Positions 17,635 through 26,418 of a stretch of 64,000 bases of DNA are shown here, in pieces (the stretch's first letter is position 1; each line of letters begins with the position of its first letter). The stretch covers positions 19,030 through 83,029 of the forward strand of contig JAGRIH010000035.1 in NCBI GenBank assembly GCA_020443345.1, in the 5' to 3' direction. This stretch comes from Halioglobus sp. Lineage in GTDB: Bacteria; Pseudomonadota; Gammaproteobacteria; Pseudomonadales; Halieaceae. A program made the position numbers and the translations under genes. The notes beneath the pieces are model-generated. The model was not told where the DNA came from. It saw only the letters and a program-made list of their open reading frames with translations, and did no database searches.

Positions 17635-18453
17635 CTACCGTCCCTTAAAATTTGGTTTTCGCTTGTCAATCCACCACGCAATGGCGCCCTCGCGGTAGTC
17701 CTCGGTATTAAAGCCGCGCACCAGGGCGCCGTGTTCCCGTTCAATCTGGGTGCCGATATTGCTTTCGTGCAGGCCGCGGTAAATGAGCTGTTTGGTCAGC
17801 TCCATGGCGATGGGGCCGTTGCCGGCGATTTTTTCGGCCAGTTGCATGGCTTGCGTCAATACTTCACCGGCCGGTACCGCGCGGTTTGCCAGCCCCAGGC
17901 GCTCGGCCTCGGCACCGCTGACCAGATCGCCGGTCAGCAGCAACTCACAGGCTTTGCTCAGGCCCACGATGCGCGGCAGCGTGTAGGTGATCCCGCCCTC
18001 GGGCGGCAGGGCGTAGCGGTGTGTGGAGGCCATCCCGAATTTGGCGTCCTCGGCGATGATGCGCATGTCGCAGGCCATGGCCAGGGCGAAACCGCCTCCC
18101 GCGGCCGAGCCGTTGATGGCCGCTATGGTGGGCTTTTCCAGTTGGGCAATCTCGGCACCGAACCAGCCTATGGGTTCCATGTAGTGGCGGCGGCTGTCTT
18201 CACTGCTGCTGTTTTGCGCGGGTTTACCCTGTGCCAGGGCAATGAGCAACTCCGTGTCGGCGCCGGAACAAAAGCCGCGGCCACGGCCGGTGAGCACCAC
18301 CACCCGCACCTGGTCATCGCCGCGGGCGGCCTCGACCGCCCGGGAAAACGACGTCACCATCTGTGCCGTCATGGCGTTCATTTTTTCGGGGTTGTCCAGG
18401 GTGATAAGCGCAATGTGGTTCTGTGTCTCGTAGGTCAGGTTCTGGTAAGTCAT
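17635..18453 (-). CDS. Enoyl-CoA hydratase/isomerase (crotonase) family
   Basis: A 272-residue crotonase. The oxyanion-hole segments GFCSGADTELL and AAINGSAAGGGFALAMACD are intact. The active-site region has YALPPEGGITYTLPRIVG, where a Glu is present as in hydratases. The frame extends to 18519, but ATG 18453 (MTYQNLTYE) gives the normal N terminus. It adds water across an enoyl-CoA or isomerises one. It diverges from the double CaiB gene at 18624, so the 170-base gap should contain promoters for both. Confidence 0.88.
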   Translation of the reverse strand: MTYQNLTYETQNHIALITLDNPEKMNAMTAQMVTSFSRAVEAARGDDQVRVVVLTGRGRGFCSGADTELLIALAQGKPAQNSSSEDSRRHYMEPIGWFGAEIAQLEKPTIAAINGSAAGGGFALAMACDMRIIAEDAKFGMASTHRYALPPEGGITYTLPRIVGLSKACELLLTGDLVSGAEAERLGLANRAVPAGEVLTQAMQLAEKIAGNGPIAMELTKQLIYRGLHESNIGTQIEREHGALVRGFNTEDYREGAIAWWIDKRKPNFKGR

Positions 18454-18623
18454 CCGGTTTCCGCTCGGGTTGGATTTGAGGTTAATCTGAACGTTTGTGA
18501 TAGTAATATACTCAGGCAACTGGCTGATTGCGATGCCATTGTCTGCGGGAGAACCGGTCTGACTGCTGTCTGCATGGGTCTGCCAGGCGTCTGTTGTCCG
18601 ATTACTGCGTAAGGTAAACCAGT

Positions 18624-20999
18624 ATGAGCTTCGCTGAAGGAACGTTCCCCTTGCCGGATGTGCGCGTCCTCGACATGAGCCAGACCCTGGCCGGAGCCTA
18701 TGCGGGCAAAATGCTCAGCGACGCCGGTGCCGAGGTCATTATGGTGGAACCGCCCGGGGGCGACCCCTTGCGCCGCTGGAAGAAATCCGCCCTGCTGGGC
18801 CTGTCCGAGCCGCTGCCACCGGCAGAGGATGGCGCGCTGTTTCACTATCTGCACGGCAATAAAAAAAGTGTCGTGATCGACAGGACAAAGGAGAGCGACC
18901 GGCAGCGCCTGGCGGACCTGTGTACCAATGCCGATCTGCTCATCTGCGATGCGCGCTCGGCACTGCCGGCTGCCTATGGCCTGGATGTCGAGGATTTGCG
19001 AGCCCGTAACCGGGGCCTGTCAGTGATTGCAATCAGTGCCTACGGGCGCGATGAAACGGGAACCGCCACGGAGTTTACTCTGCAGGCCGAGACCGGCAGC
19101 GTCGATTTTCGCGGCTATGCCGACCGCCCGCCGGTCGCCGCGGGCGGCCAGTTGGGCGAGTACCTGGTTGCCAGCTTCGCGGCGGTGGCAGCATTGACGG
19201 CGTGGCTGCGCTCGCGCGAGCAGGGCGGGGGGCAGGATGTCGATTTGTCGATGTTTGAAGCGATGCTGCTGACGTTTCAGCCCTATCAGTACATTCACCA
19301 GCAACTGGACCCCGGGGTGCCGATGCGCCGGGAAGTCGAGGTGCCGTCGGTGGAGCCCTGCAAAGATGGCTGGGTGGGTTTTTGCACGGTTACCGCGCAG
19401 CAGTGGCAGGCCTTTACGCAAATGATAGACAGCCCCGAACTGGCCGAGCTGAGCACTCAGACTCAGCGCTTCGAGCAAATGGAGCGGGTGCTTGCGGCGG
19501 TGCACCACTGGACCCGCCAGCGCACCGCGGAAGAAATCCTGCAGTTGGCGGAGGCGTATCGGGTGCCCGCGGTGCCGCTCGGCGACGGTGCGTCGGTGTT
19601 TGCCATTACCCACCTGCAGCAGCGGCAGGTTTTCGCGGCGAATCCGGCGGGGTTTCAACAGCCGCGGGTGCCCTATCATTTCAGCGAGTCGGCGACGCGC
19701 TCCGCGGGTGCGGGCCCGCGCCTGGGACAGCACGACACGGGATTTAAAGCGGGCAAAGCTCGAGACACGGGCGGTGAAGCCCTGTGTATGGACACCCTTC
19801 GCGTGGTGGATTTGACTGCATTCTGGGCCGGCCCGGTGGTCGGCGTCTATTTTGCCGCCCTCGGGGCGCAGGTGATCAAGGTCGAATCTGCCAGCCGGCC
19901 CGACGGCATGCGTTTTGCCGGCGGTTTTGACGTGCCGGGAGACATCCCGGTGTGGGAGTCATCCGCCGTGGCGCACGGCGCCAATGCCGGCAAGTACGGC
20001 CTGACACTGGACCTGACTACCGACGAGGGGCTGGCACTGCTGCGCGAACTGCTCCGGACGGCGGATATCGTGGTGGAGAACTCGACGCCGCGGGTGATGG
20101 AAAAATACGGCCTCGACTGGCCGCAAGTCCAGTCCCTGAACCCGCGGATCATCATGGTGCGCATGCCCGCCTTTGGCCTGGACGGCCCCTGGAAGAACCG
20201 CACCGGCTTTGCCATGAACATCGAGCAGGTGTCGGGCATGGCGGCTGTCACCGGCTATGCCGACCGGGCGCCGCTGACGCCGCGCGGCTGCGTGGACCCG
20301 CTGGGCGGTATGCAGGCGACATTTGCGACGCTGTGCGCACTGCACGTCCGCCAGTCGTCGGGACGCGGTCAGCTGATAGAAGTGCCGCTGATGGAGGCCG
20401 GATTGAGCGTGGCCGCGGAGCCTATCCTTGAGTACAGCGCCTATGGGGCCCGCCTGGGTCGCATCGGCAACCGGGCGCCCGACGTGCTGCAGCTCATCCT
20501 GTCCTGTAAGGACGATCGCCTGATTGCGCTGGTGGTGGACAGTTATCCCCGGCTGCTGGCGTTGTTCGACTGTCTGGGTATTGCACAGTCACCGCAGCTC
20601 GAGCACTACAGTGCGGCCAGCTGGCTGCAGCACGAACCGGATATAAGTGCAACACTGCAGGCGTATTGCGCACACTGCGAGGCGCAAGCAGTCATCGACA
20701 AACTGCGGGAAAATCACTACGCCGCGGCGCCGCTGCACAATGTGAGAGAGCTGTTTGGCCACCCGCGCCTGATGCGGCGCGGCTTCTTCGCGAGGTTGCA
20801 GCACCCGGCCGCGGGTACGCTGCATTACCCCAGCTTTCCCTTCAAGCTGAACGGTGCGTATCTGCCGGTGCCCAGGCCCGCGCCCTGTCTGGGCCAGCAC
20901 AACCGGGAGCTGCTGCGCGACTTGCTGGGCAAGAGCGACGCGCAGATCGCGCGGTTGCGTGAACAGGGCGTCATCGGCGAGCGCCCGTCGTTTATGTAG
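18624..20999 (+). CDS. Tandem double CaiB/BaiF (class III CoA-transferase family) fusion
   Basis: A 791-residue protein made of two full CaiB/BaiF domains, residues about 10-380 and 390-785. Each opens with the family pattern: VRVLDMSQTLAGAYAGKML and LRVVDLTAFWAGPVVGVYF, followed by GAEVIMVEPPGGDPLR and GAQVIKVESASRPDG. At the position of the catalytic Asp (GYDxxxQAxSG in transferases) domain 1 has Glu in ATEFTLQAETG and domain 2 has Ala in TGFAMNIEQVSG. Class III enzymes act as interlocked dimers, so the fusion may be a covalent pseudo-dimer. The substrate is probably a carboxylic acid activated for beta-oxidation. Confidence 0.85.
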   Translation: MSFAEGTFPLPDVRVLDMSQTLAGAYAGKMLSDAGAEVIMVEPPGGDPLRRWKKSALLGLSEPLPPAEDGALFHYLHGNKKSVVIDRTKESDRQRLADLCTNADLLICDARSALPAAYGLDVEDLRARNRGLSVIAISAYGRDETGTATEFTLQAETGSVDFRGYADRPPVAAGGQLGEYLVASFAAVAALTAWLRSREQGGGQDVDLSMFEAMLLTFQPYQYIHQQLDPGVPMRREVEVPSVEPCKDGWVGFCTVTAQQWQAFTQMIDSPELAELSTQTQRFEQMERVLAAVHHWTRQRTAEEILQLAEAYRVPAVPLGDGASVFAITHLQQRQVFAANPAGFQQPRVPYHFSESATRSAGAGPRLGQHDTGFKAGKARDTGGEALCMDTLRVVDLTAFWAGPVVGVYFAALGAQVIKVESASRPDGMRFAGGFDVPGDIPVWESSAVAHGANAGKYGLTLDLTTDEGLALLRELLRTADIVVENSTPRVMEKYGLDWPQVQSLNPRIIMVRMPAFGLDGPWKNRTGFAMNIEQVSGMAAVTGYADRAPLTPRGCVDPLGGMQATFATLCALHVRQSSGRGQLIEVPLMEAGLSVAAEPILEYSAYGARLGRIGNRAPDVLQLILSCKDDRLIALVVDSYPRLLALFDCLGIAQSPQLEHYSAASWLQHEPDISATLQAYCAHCEAQAVIDKLRENHYAAAPLHNVRELFGHPRLMRRGFFARLQHPAAGTLHYPSFPFKLNGAYLPVPRPAPCLGQHNRELLRDLLGKSDAQIARLREQGVIGERPSFM

Positions 21000-21024
21000 G
21001 TTGCGCCCGCGGGATTTGCGGCCT

Positions 21025-21041
21025 GCGCCCGCGGCGGGCGC
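21025..21041. terminator. GC-rich hairpin between convergent genes
   Basis: GCGCCCG and CGGGCGC form a perfect 7-bp stem with a 3-base loop between the converging double-CaiB and carboxyltransferase genes. There is no good T-run on either side, so bidirectional termination is only suggested by position. Confidence 0.3.
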
Positions 21042-21092
21042 TCCATTTGCCGGGCGGCATCCAGGTGGACAGCCGGTGCACCGCGTTCCGAC

Positions 21093-22577
21093 CTATTCCA
21101 CCGCAGACGCGCTGCGCAATGCGCTAATGATCTCATTGCGCAACTCCGCGGGGTCGATGATCTTGTCGAAAGCCATGGCATCGGCGGCCACCCAGGCGCC
21201 GGACTGCAGCCGCTCGAGCCGCGCCGCTTCCTCGGCGCCGGCGTGGGCGGCCGCCGCACCGCCGATGGCGGGCACGCCCCCCAGGCTGACTCCCGGCAGG
21301 GCGAGGCTTATCACCTGCCGGTCCCAGGGGTTCATGCCCATCACTGAACTGCCGAAGCCGAAGGCCTTGCGCAGGGTCGCGACGATTTTCGCACCGCGAT
21401 AGCGGCGCTGGGCCACAAACATGCCGGCCGCCGCCCGGAGGACGCCGGATCGCTCCGCATCCGGGCCGGGCATAACCCCCGGATTGTCCAGCAGACTGAC
21501 CAGCGGCAGCCCGAAGTTACTGCCGACGTGCATAAAGTGGGTGGCTTTTTCCGCCGCTTCGCGGGTGATGGCGCCAGCGAGCACCGCCGGCTGGTTGGCC
21601 AGCACCAGGCAGGGCGTGCCGCCGATCCTGGCGAAGGCCGTGATAATTGTGCGGCCGTACCCGGGTTGTGTTTCCAGCAGTGTGTCTGCGTCGACCAGCA
21701 CCGCGATTACTTCGCGCATGTCGTAGGCCTGGTCGGTCCGGGTCGGGATGATGTCCAGCAAGGTGTCGAGCCGGCGCGCGGCGGCGCCGGGCTGCTCGCG
21801 CGTCAGCGGCACTGTACCGCGCGCGTGCTGCGGCAGCAGCGACAGGAAGTGCCGCGCCATGGCGAAACAGTCCTGTTCGCTGGTGCCCGTGTTGTGCGCC
21901 ACGCCGCTGGCGCTGGCGTGCATCTGCGCGCTGCCCAGTTCCTGCGCCGTCACCTCGATGCCCAGAGCGGCCTTTACCAGCGGCGGGCCGGCGCTGAACA
22001 TGGCTGCGTCCTGCGCCATGATGACCAGATCGGCAAGCAGGGCGCACAGCGCGCCGTGCCCGGCCGACACGCCCAGTACCAGGGCGACGACGGGAACCCG
22101 GCCCTGCAGGTCTGCAAGTAGTTGCAGATCTCCCGGGCTATTGGGGTAGCGCTCGGTCTGGTTGCTGCTGCGCTCGCCCGCGCCGTCGAGCAGCAGCACC
22201 AGGGGCAGGCGCTGCTCCAGCGCCAGGCGCACCAGCCGGGCGCGCTTGGCGGCGTTGACGTGGCCGATCGAGCCGCCCTTGACGGTCGCGTCCTCGGCGA
22301 TGACCACTACCGGTCTGCCGTCGATCTGTCCGGTACCGCCGACGACGCCGTCGCCGGCCAGCGGCGGCTCGCCCCCCGGGTGACTGGTCCCGGCCAGTTG
22401 GCCGTACTCGCTGAAGGTACCGGCATCGTACAGCTGCCCGATGCGCGCTCGCGCATCGAGGCGGCCGCGGCTATGCTGGCGGCTGACTTTCTGCGCACCC
22501 CCCATCGATTCCGCGAGCGCCGAGCGTCGCTGCAGTTCCGCCAGCAGCGGCTGCCAGTCCTCACGATGATTGGTCAA
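21093..22577 (-). CDS. Acyl-CoA carboxylase carboxyltransferase (beta) subunit
   Basis: A 494-residue protein with two crotonase-like carboxyltransferase domains. The N-terminal half has VIAEDATVKGGSIG, LLDGAGERSS and GVSAGHGALCALLADLVIMA; the C-terminal half has GRTIITAFARIGG, VSLLDNPGVMPG, FGFGSSVMGMNPW and GGAAAAHAG. It transfers CO2 from biotin to acetyl-, propionyl- or methylcrotonyl-type CoA esters. No biotin carboxylase or biotin carrier gene is nearby, so the partner must be elsewhere. The start is TTG 22577, with GGAAAG upstream. Confidence 0.85.
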   Translation of the reverse strand: MTNHREDWQPLLAELQRRSALAESMGGAQKVSRQHSRGRLDARARIGQLYDAGTFSEYGQLAGTSHPGGEPPLAGDGVVGGTGQIDGRPVVVIAEDATVKGGSIGHVNAAKRARLVRLALEQRLPLVLLLDGAGERSSNQTERYPNSPGDLQLLADLQGRVPVVALVLGVSAGHGALCALLADLVIMAQDAAMFSAGPPLVKAALGIEVTAQELGSAQMHASASGVAHNTGTSEQDCFAMARHFLSLLPQHARGTVPLTREQPGAAARRLDTLLDIIPTRTDQAYDMREVIAVLVDADTLLETQPGYGRTIITAFARIGGTPCLVLANQPAVLAGAITREAAEKATHFMHVGSNFGLPLVSLLDNPGVMPGPDAERSGVLRAAAGMFVAQRRYRGAKIVATLRKAFGFGSSVMGMNPWDRQVISLALPGVSLGGVPAIGGAAAAHAGAEEAARLERLQSGAWVAADAMAFDKIIDPAELRNEIISALRSASAVE

Positions 22578-22621
22578 TGCTGTCTTTCCGCTCTCGTCAC
22601 AAGTGCATGGCGCGCCGCGCC

Positions 22622-24169
22622 TCAGGGCGCCGTCGTTTCGGCGACATAGGCTGCGAGCGCGTCGATTTCGTGCTGGCTCAATTGTGCCCCAAACGAAGGC
22701 ATGGCGCCCACCCCCTGCGATACCGCCGCGCGTACCCGCGCCGCCGTGGGCTGCAGTACATCGAGGTTCGGCCCTACCGGCCCCTCGGTGCCGGCGTCAG
22801 CCAGGCGGTGGCAGACGCCGCAGGCGGGCTGCGCCCGTTGCAGGAAGATATCGCGGCCCTCCTGCGCCAGCGGCGACAAATCCACGGTTCTTGCACTGGC
22901 CGCCGCTGCCACTCCGGTAGAGGCTGCAGCCGCCTGCGCCGCCGGCCGGTTTTCGGCAGCGGGCAGTTGCGCCACCACATTTATCGCCAGGGCGGGGTCC
23001 AGCCAGCCAGTGTGCCCGTAACCGCGCTGGTTCATCACGGCTTCGCGGGGCTGGCTGTCGCCCTCGGTATCGGTGGCGCGCGACACAAAACGGTGCCGGC
23101 CCGCTTCGAGTTCGACCGGGAACACGAAGCTGCGCCAGGCGTTGGGTCCCAGATCCGGCCCCACCAGTTGCGCCGCTTGCCAACTGCTGCCTGCGTCCCC
23201 GGAGATCTCCACCCTGTCGATGCCGCGCTCCCCGGAAAAGGCCACCCCGTGCAGCCACACGCGGCCGCGCAACACCGGTTCCCCGTCCGCGCCGGGACCG
23301 TTGAGCCAGGATTTGACGGGCATGCGCCACATGGTGGGATGCTGCGGCCCGCCCGCGTCACCGACGGGTCGCAAGCGGTAGCCGCTCTGCTGGATATGGG
23401 CGCCCGACTGGCCGCTTGTCAGTGCGATGCGCTTGACCCACTTGATATTGTTGACGCCGTAGTACCCCGGCACGATCAGGCGCAGCGGTCCGCCGTGCAC
23501 CAGTGGCAGCGGCGCCCCGTTCATCTCCCACACCAGCAGGCAATCGCGCAGGCCTTTTTCCAGCGGTACCGAGCGCTCCACCACCACCTGCTCCGGGTCC
23601 ACGCCCGGCGGCAGCGGCTCGGCGCCCGTCGTAGTCAAAAACTCAGCGTCCTCCCCGGCGGCGCCGCCGAAACGCTCGATAACATCGCCGATGCGCACAC
23701 CCGTCCACAGGGCGCAGCCGGCGGCCCCGACCCCCCAGGGTGAACCCGAGGGGTGGTGGGGGAAGAAGGCCCGGCCGTTGCCCGAGCACTGCAGTACGGT
23801 GGCGATCACCTGCACCGGTAATGATTGCAACTCGGCGAGGGACAGGCTGCCCGTTTCTGTGGTGCCGGCAATTTCGAAGCGCCACTGCGGCCGGTTATCG
23901 ACAATGGATGCCGGCGGCGTGGGCAGGTTGTTGCGCACGAAAAAAGCCGACTGCGGCGTGATCGGCGCGATGCCATAGCGCGAGCGGCGCGTCTCCAGGG
24001 CCCAGGGCAGGTCGTTGTGAACCAGGAAGTTCTCGGGGTATTTGCCGCGCGGCAGCGCCCGCTGTGCGTTTTGCACGGCAGCATAGGCGCGCAGTGGAGC
24101 GCCGATGGCGGCCGCGGCGCTGCCCAGGGCCAGCGCTTGCAACAGTAGTCGCCGTTCGCAGTACAGCAT
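22622..24169 (-). CDS. Sulfite dehydrogenase-like molybdoprotein fused to cytochrome c
   Basis: A 515-residue periplasmic fusion. After a twin-Arg-like leader (CERRLLLQALALG, cleavage near AYAA), residues about 60-290 form a sulfite-oxidase-type Mo-cofactor domain with Cys128 in VLQCSGNGRAFF as the likely Mo ligand. Residues about 290-400 form the SUOX dimerisation domain. After an Ala-rich linker, residues about 425-515 hold a class I cytochrome c with CGVCH at 450-454 and axial Met490 in MPSFG. In SorAB these are separate subunits; here one chain would oxidise sulfite and pass electrons to the respiratory chain. Other Moco substrates are possible. Confidence 0.88.
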   Translation of the reverse strand: MLYCERRLLLQALALGSAAAAIGAPLRAYAAVQNAQRALPRGKYPENFLVHNDLPWALETRRSRYGIAPITPQSAFFVRNNLPTPPASIVDNRPQWRFEIAGTTETGSLSLAELQSLPVQVIATVLQCSGNGRAFFPHHPSGSPWGVGAAGCALWTGVRIGDVIERFGGAAGEDAEFLTTTGAEPLPPGVDPEQVVVERSVPLEKGLRDCLLVWEMNGAPLPLVHGGPLRLIVPGYYGVNNIKWVKRIALTSGQSGAHIQQSGYRLRPVGDAGGPQHPTMWRMPVKSWLNGPGADGEPVLRGRVWLHGVAFSGERGIDRVEISGDAGSSWQAAQLVGPDLGPNAWRSFVFPVELEAGRHRFVSRATDTEGDSQPREAVMNQRGYGHTGWLDPALAINVVAQLPAAENRPAAQAAAASTGVAAAASARTVDLSPLAQEGRDIFLQRAQPACGVCHRLADAGTEGPVGPNLDVLQPTAARVRAAVSQGVGAMPSFGAQLSQHEIDALAAYVAETTAP

Positions 24170-24216
24170 GGAAAAGCCCCTTCAGCCTGGTGCTGGTCAA
24201 AGTGTACGGTGCACAG

Positions 24217-24222
24217 AGTATA
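24217..24222 (-). promoter_or_regulatory. Candidate extended -10 for the sulfite dehydrogenase-like gene
   Basis: Read on the minus strand this is TATACT preceded by TGC, an extended -10 (TGnTATACT), about 48 bases upstream of the ATG. No matching -35 is evident, which is acceptable for an extended -10. Confidence 0.4.
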
Positions 24223-24362
24223 GCAGGACGCCGCTGCCTCGATCGCAGTGCGCGGCGCCGCCCCTGCCCGCCGCGGTCGGGGCGCGTGCATTTGAGCGCT
24301 GTCTGGCGGCGCGCAATGTGGTCTATAGTGGCAGCAACCGGTGTTGTTTAACGGGGCCAGCG

Positions 24363-26186
24363 ATGCCCGCACTGCAGCGACCGCTGTTGATCTATGACGG
24401 TGACTGTGCGTTCTGCCGCTACTGCGTCGAGTATGCGCGCTCTGCCACTGGTGAGGCTGTGGACTATGAGCCTTACCAGGCCGTCGGGCGGGACTTCCCC
24501 GCCATCAGTGAGGATGAATTCCGCTCTGCCATCAAGCTGGTGCGGCCCGATGCTGCAGTGAGCAGTGGGGCCGCAGCGGCCTGGCAAACGCTGGCCCTGG
24601 CGGGGCACTCCCGTTTCTGGGCTGCGTTGTATGCCGCGGTTCCATGGTTCGCGGCCTTATGCGAATGGTGCTACCGTCGGGTGGCGGCGCACCGCGGCGC
24701 CTGTCTGCGCCTTTGCCGGGCGCTGTTTGGCGCGCGGCTCGAGGTCGCCTCGACGACGCTTGTAACCTGGTTATTTCTGCGTTTGCTGGGCCTGATTTAC
24801 CTGGCCGCTTTCGTCTCGTTTACCCTGCAGGCGCGCGGTCTGGTCGGCGCCGAGGGTATCGCCCCCTTCGCCGACTTCCTCGGAGCGATCGATAACAGCT
24901 ACGGCCCGGAGAAATACCGCCTACTGCCCACGCTGTTGTGGCTGGATGCCTCGGATACCGCCATCGTAGCGGCTGGCGTGGCCGGCTGCCTGCTCGCTGC
25001 GGCGCTGTTCCTGAATGTGCTGCCGCGGCTGTGCCTGATCGGCCTTTATGTGTGTTACCTGAGCCTGTACCACGCCGGTCAGCTGTTCCTGTCCTACCAG
25101 TGGGATATTCTGCTGCTCGAATGCGGCTTCCTGGCCATTTTCCTGTCCGCCAGCCCGCGGCTTTTTACCTGGCTGTACCGCTGGCTGCTGTTTCGTTTCA
25201 TGCTGCAGTCGGGTCTGGTGAAGCTGCTCAGTGGCGATCCCGCCTGGCGCGACCTGAGCGCGCTGCAGTACCACTTCCACACGCAGCCCCTGCCCACGGC
25301 GCTGGCCTGGTACACGGACAAACTGCCGCAGGCAGTGCTGCAGGCAGGGGTCGTGTTTACCTTTGTGGTCGAACTGCTGGTGCCGTTTTTAATTTTACTG
25401 CCCCGGCGTCCGCGGGCGCTGGCCGCCTGGTGTATCACGCTGTTGCAGCTCTCGATCATCGCCACCGGCAGCTACAATTTCTTCAACCTGCTGACGATCT
25501 GTCTGTGCCTGCTGCTGCTGGACGACCGCTACGCCGCCCGCTTTTGTCCGGCGATTATCAGGCGCTGGGCGCGCGCCCGCGGGTCGGTAAACCGAGTTGC
25601 CGGCAGGTCGCTACTGTGCGCTCCGGTCGCAGTGGTCTATATCGCTTTGACCTGCATCCTGCTGGCTTTTACCGGCGGCCGCCATGCGCTGGAGGGTTTT
25701 CCCCGGCAGCTACTGAGCTGGAGCGAGCCCTTTCATATCGCCAACGGCTATGGTCTGTTTGCGGTGATGACCACCCGGCGCGACGAGATTGTATGGGAGG
25801 GCTCCCGCGATGGGCGCAACTGGCAAGCTTATGTGCTGCCCTACCAGCCGGGCCCGCTGGAGCGGCCGCCGGTATGGGCCACGCCGCACCAGCCGCGGCT
25901 GGACTGGCAGCTGTGGTTTGCGGCGCTGGCGCCGCGCGAGCACAACCCCTGGCTGCGCGGCCTGGTGCGCGGGCTGCTGACCGGCGCCGATCCGGTACTC
26001 GCGCTGTTTGACTACAACCCTTTCCCCGCTGCGCCGCCGAGGTACGTGCGCGCCTCGCTGTACCACTACCGTTTTTCCGATTGGCGTACGCGGCGCGCCA
26101 CGGGGCACTGGTGGGTGCGCGAGTACGCCGGAGTGTTCTGGCCGGTGACGGCCTGGCAGTTGCCCGTTGAGCGGGCCGTTCCATAG
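24363..26186 (+). CDS. DCC thiol-disulfide oxidoreductase domain fused to a lipase-maturation-factor-like membrane protein
   Basis: A 607-residue fusion. Residues 1-120 are a DCC/DUF393 domain with YDGDCAFCRYC (Cys15, Cys18, Cys21). From about residue 140 follow 7-9 hydrophobic segments with QWDILLLECGFL and a lipase-maturation-factor-like stretch FMLQSGLVKLLSGDPAW, then a soluble C-terminal part ending in FWPVTAWQLP. Bacterial LMF-family proteins are membrane proteins of largely unknown role; the DCC domain suggests thiol redox or disulfide handling. The frame is open from 24105, but only ATG 24363 matches the DCC start. It diverges from the sulfite dehydrogenase-like gene. Confidence 0.85.
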   Translation: MPALQRPLLIYDGDCAFCRYCVEYARSATGEAVDYEPYQAVGRDFPAISEDEFRSAIKLVRPDAAVSSGAAAAWQTLALAGHSRFWAALYAAVPWFAALCEWCYRRVAAHRGACLRLCRALFGARLEVASTTLVTWLFLRLLGLIYLAAFVSFTLQARGLVGAEGIAPFADFLGAIDNSYGPEKYRLLPTLLWLDASDTAIVAAGVAGCLLAAALFLNVLPRLCLIGLYVCYLSLYHAGQLFLSYQWDILLLECGFLAIFLSASPRLFTWLYRWLLFRFMLQSGLVKLLSGDPAWRDLSALQYHFHTQPLPTALAWYTDKLPQAVLQAGVVFTFVVELLVPFLILLPRRPRALAAWCITLLQLSIIATGSYNFFNLLTICLCLLLLDDRYAARFCPAIIRRWARARGSVNRVAGRSLLCAPVAVVYIALTCILLAFTGGRHALEGFPRQLLSWSEPFHIANGYGLFAVMTTRRDEIVWEGSRDGRNWQAYVLPYQPGPLERPPVWATPHQPRLDWQLWFAALAPREHNPWLRGLVRGLLTGADPVLALFDYNPFPAAPPRYVRASLYHYRFSDWRTRRATGHWWVREYAGVFWPVTAWQLPVERAVP

Positions 26187-26211
26187 CCTGCATCGCGCGC
26201 GGTGATGATAG

Positions 26212-26417
26212 CCGCCATATCTCACCGATCGGCAGCCATATCACGAGTTTTGCCTTTTGTTTCACTGGAAACAGCCTATGTGGTTTCTCGCCGGATCTTG
26301 CACGCTGTACGGGATTTTTCTCCTGCGGCCAAAGCTATGGCTATGTCCACAGTCGAAAAATTCCGTACAGCGCACAATCTCTCGACTAGAATTCCAAATA
26401 TCGGTGAGATAGGGCGG
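26212..26417. repeat. MITE-like imperfect palindrome between convergent genes
   Basis: Outer arms match 17 of 18 positions: 26212-26229 and 26400-26417, with the perfect inner core TATCTCACCGAT / ATCGGTGAGATA. A second arm pair lies inside: GCTGTACGGGATTTTTC (about 26303-26319) against GAAAAATTCCGTACAGC (about 26355-26371). The centre is near 26335. The whole 206 bases could fold as one long interrupted stem and fills the gap between the LMF fusion stop and the GTPase stop. No protein is encoded. It may be a miniature inverted-repeat element or a large shared terminator. Confidence 0.6.
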
Positions 26418-26418
26418 T

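Noticed and set aside
22577..23743. A 388-codon plus-strand frame across the sulfite dehydrogenase-like gene
   Set aside because: The minus strand has clear Moco and CGVCH motifs; the plus frame is a GC-rich artefact.
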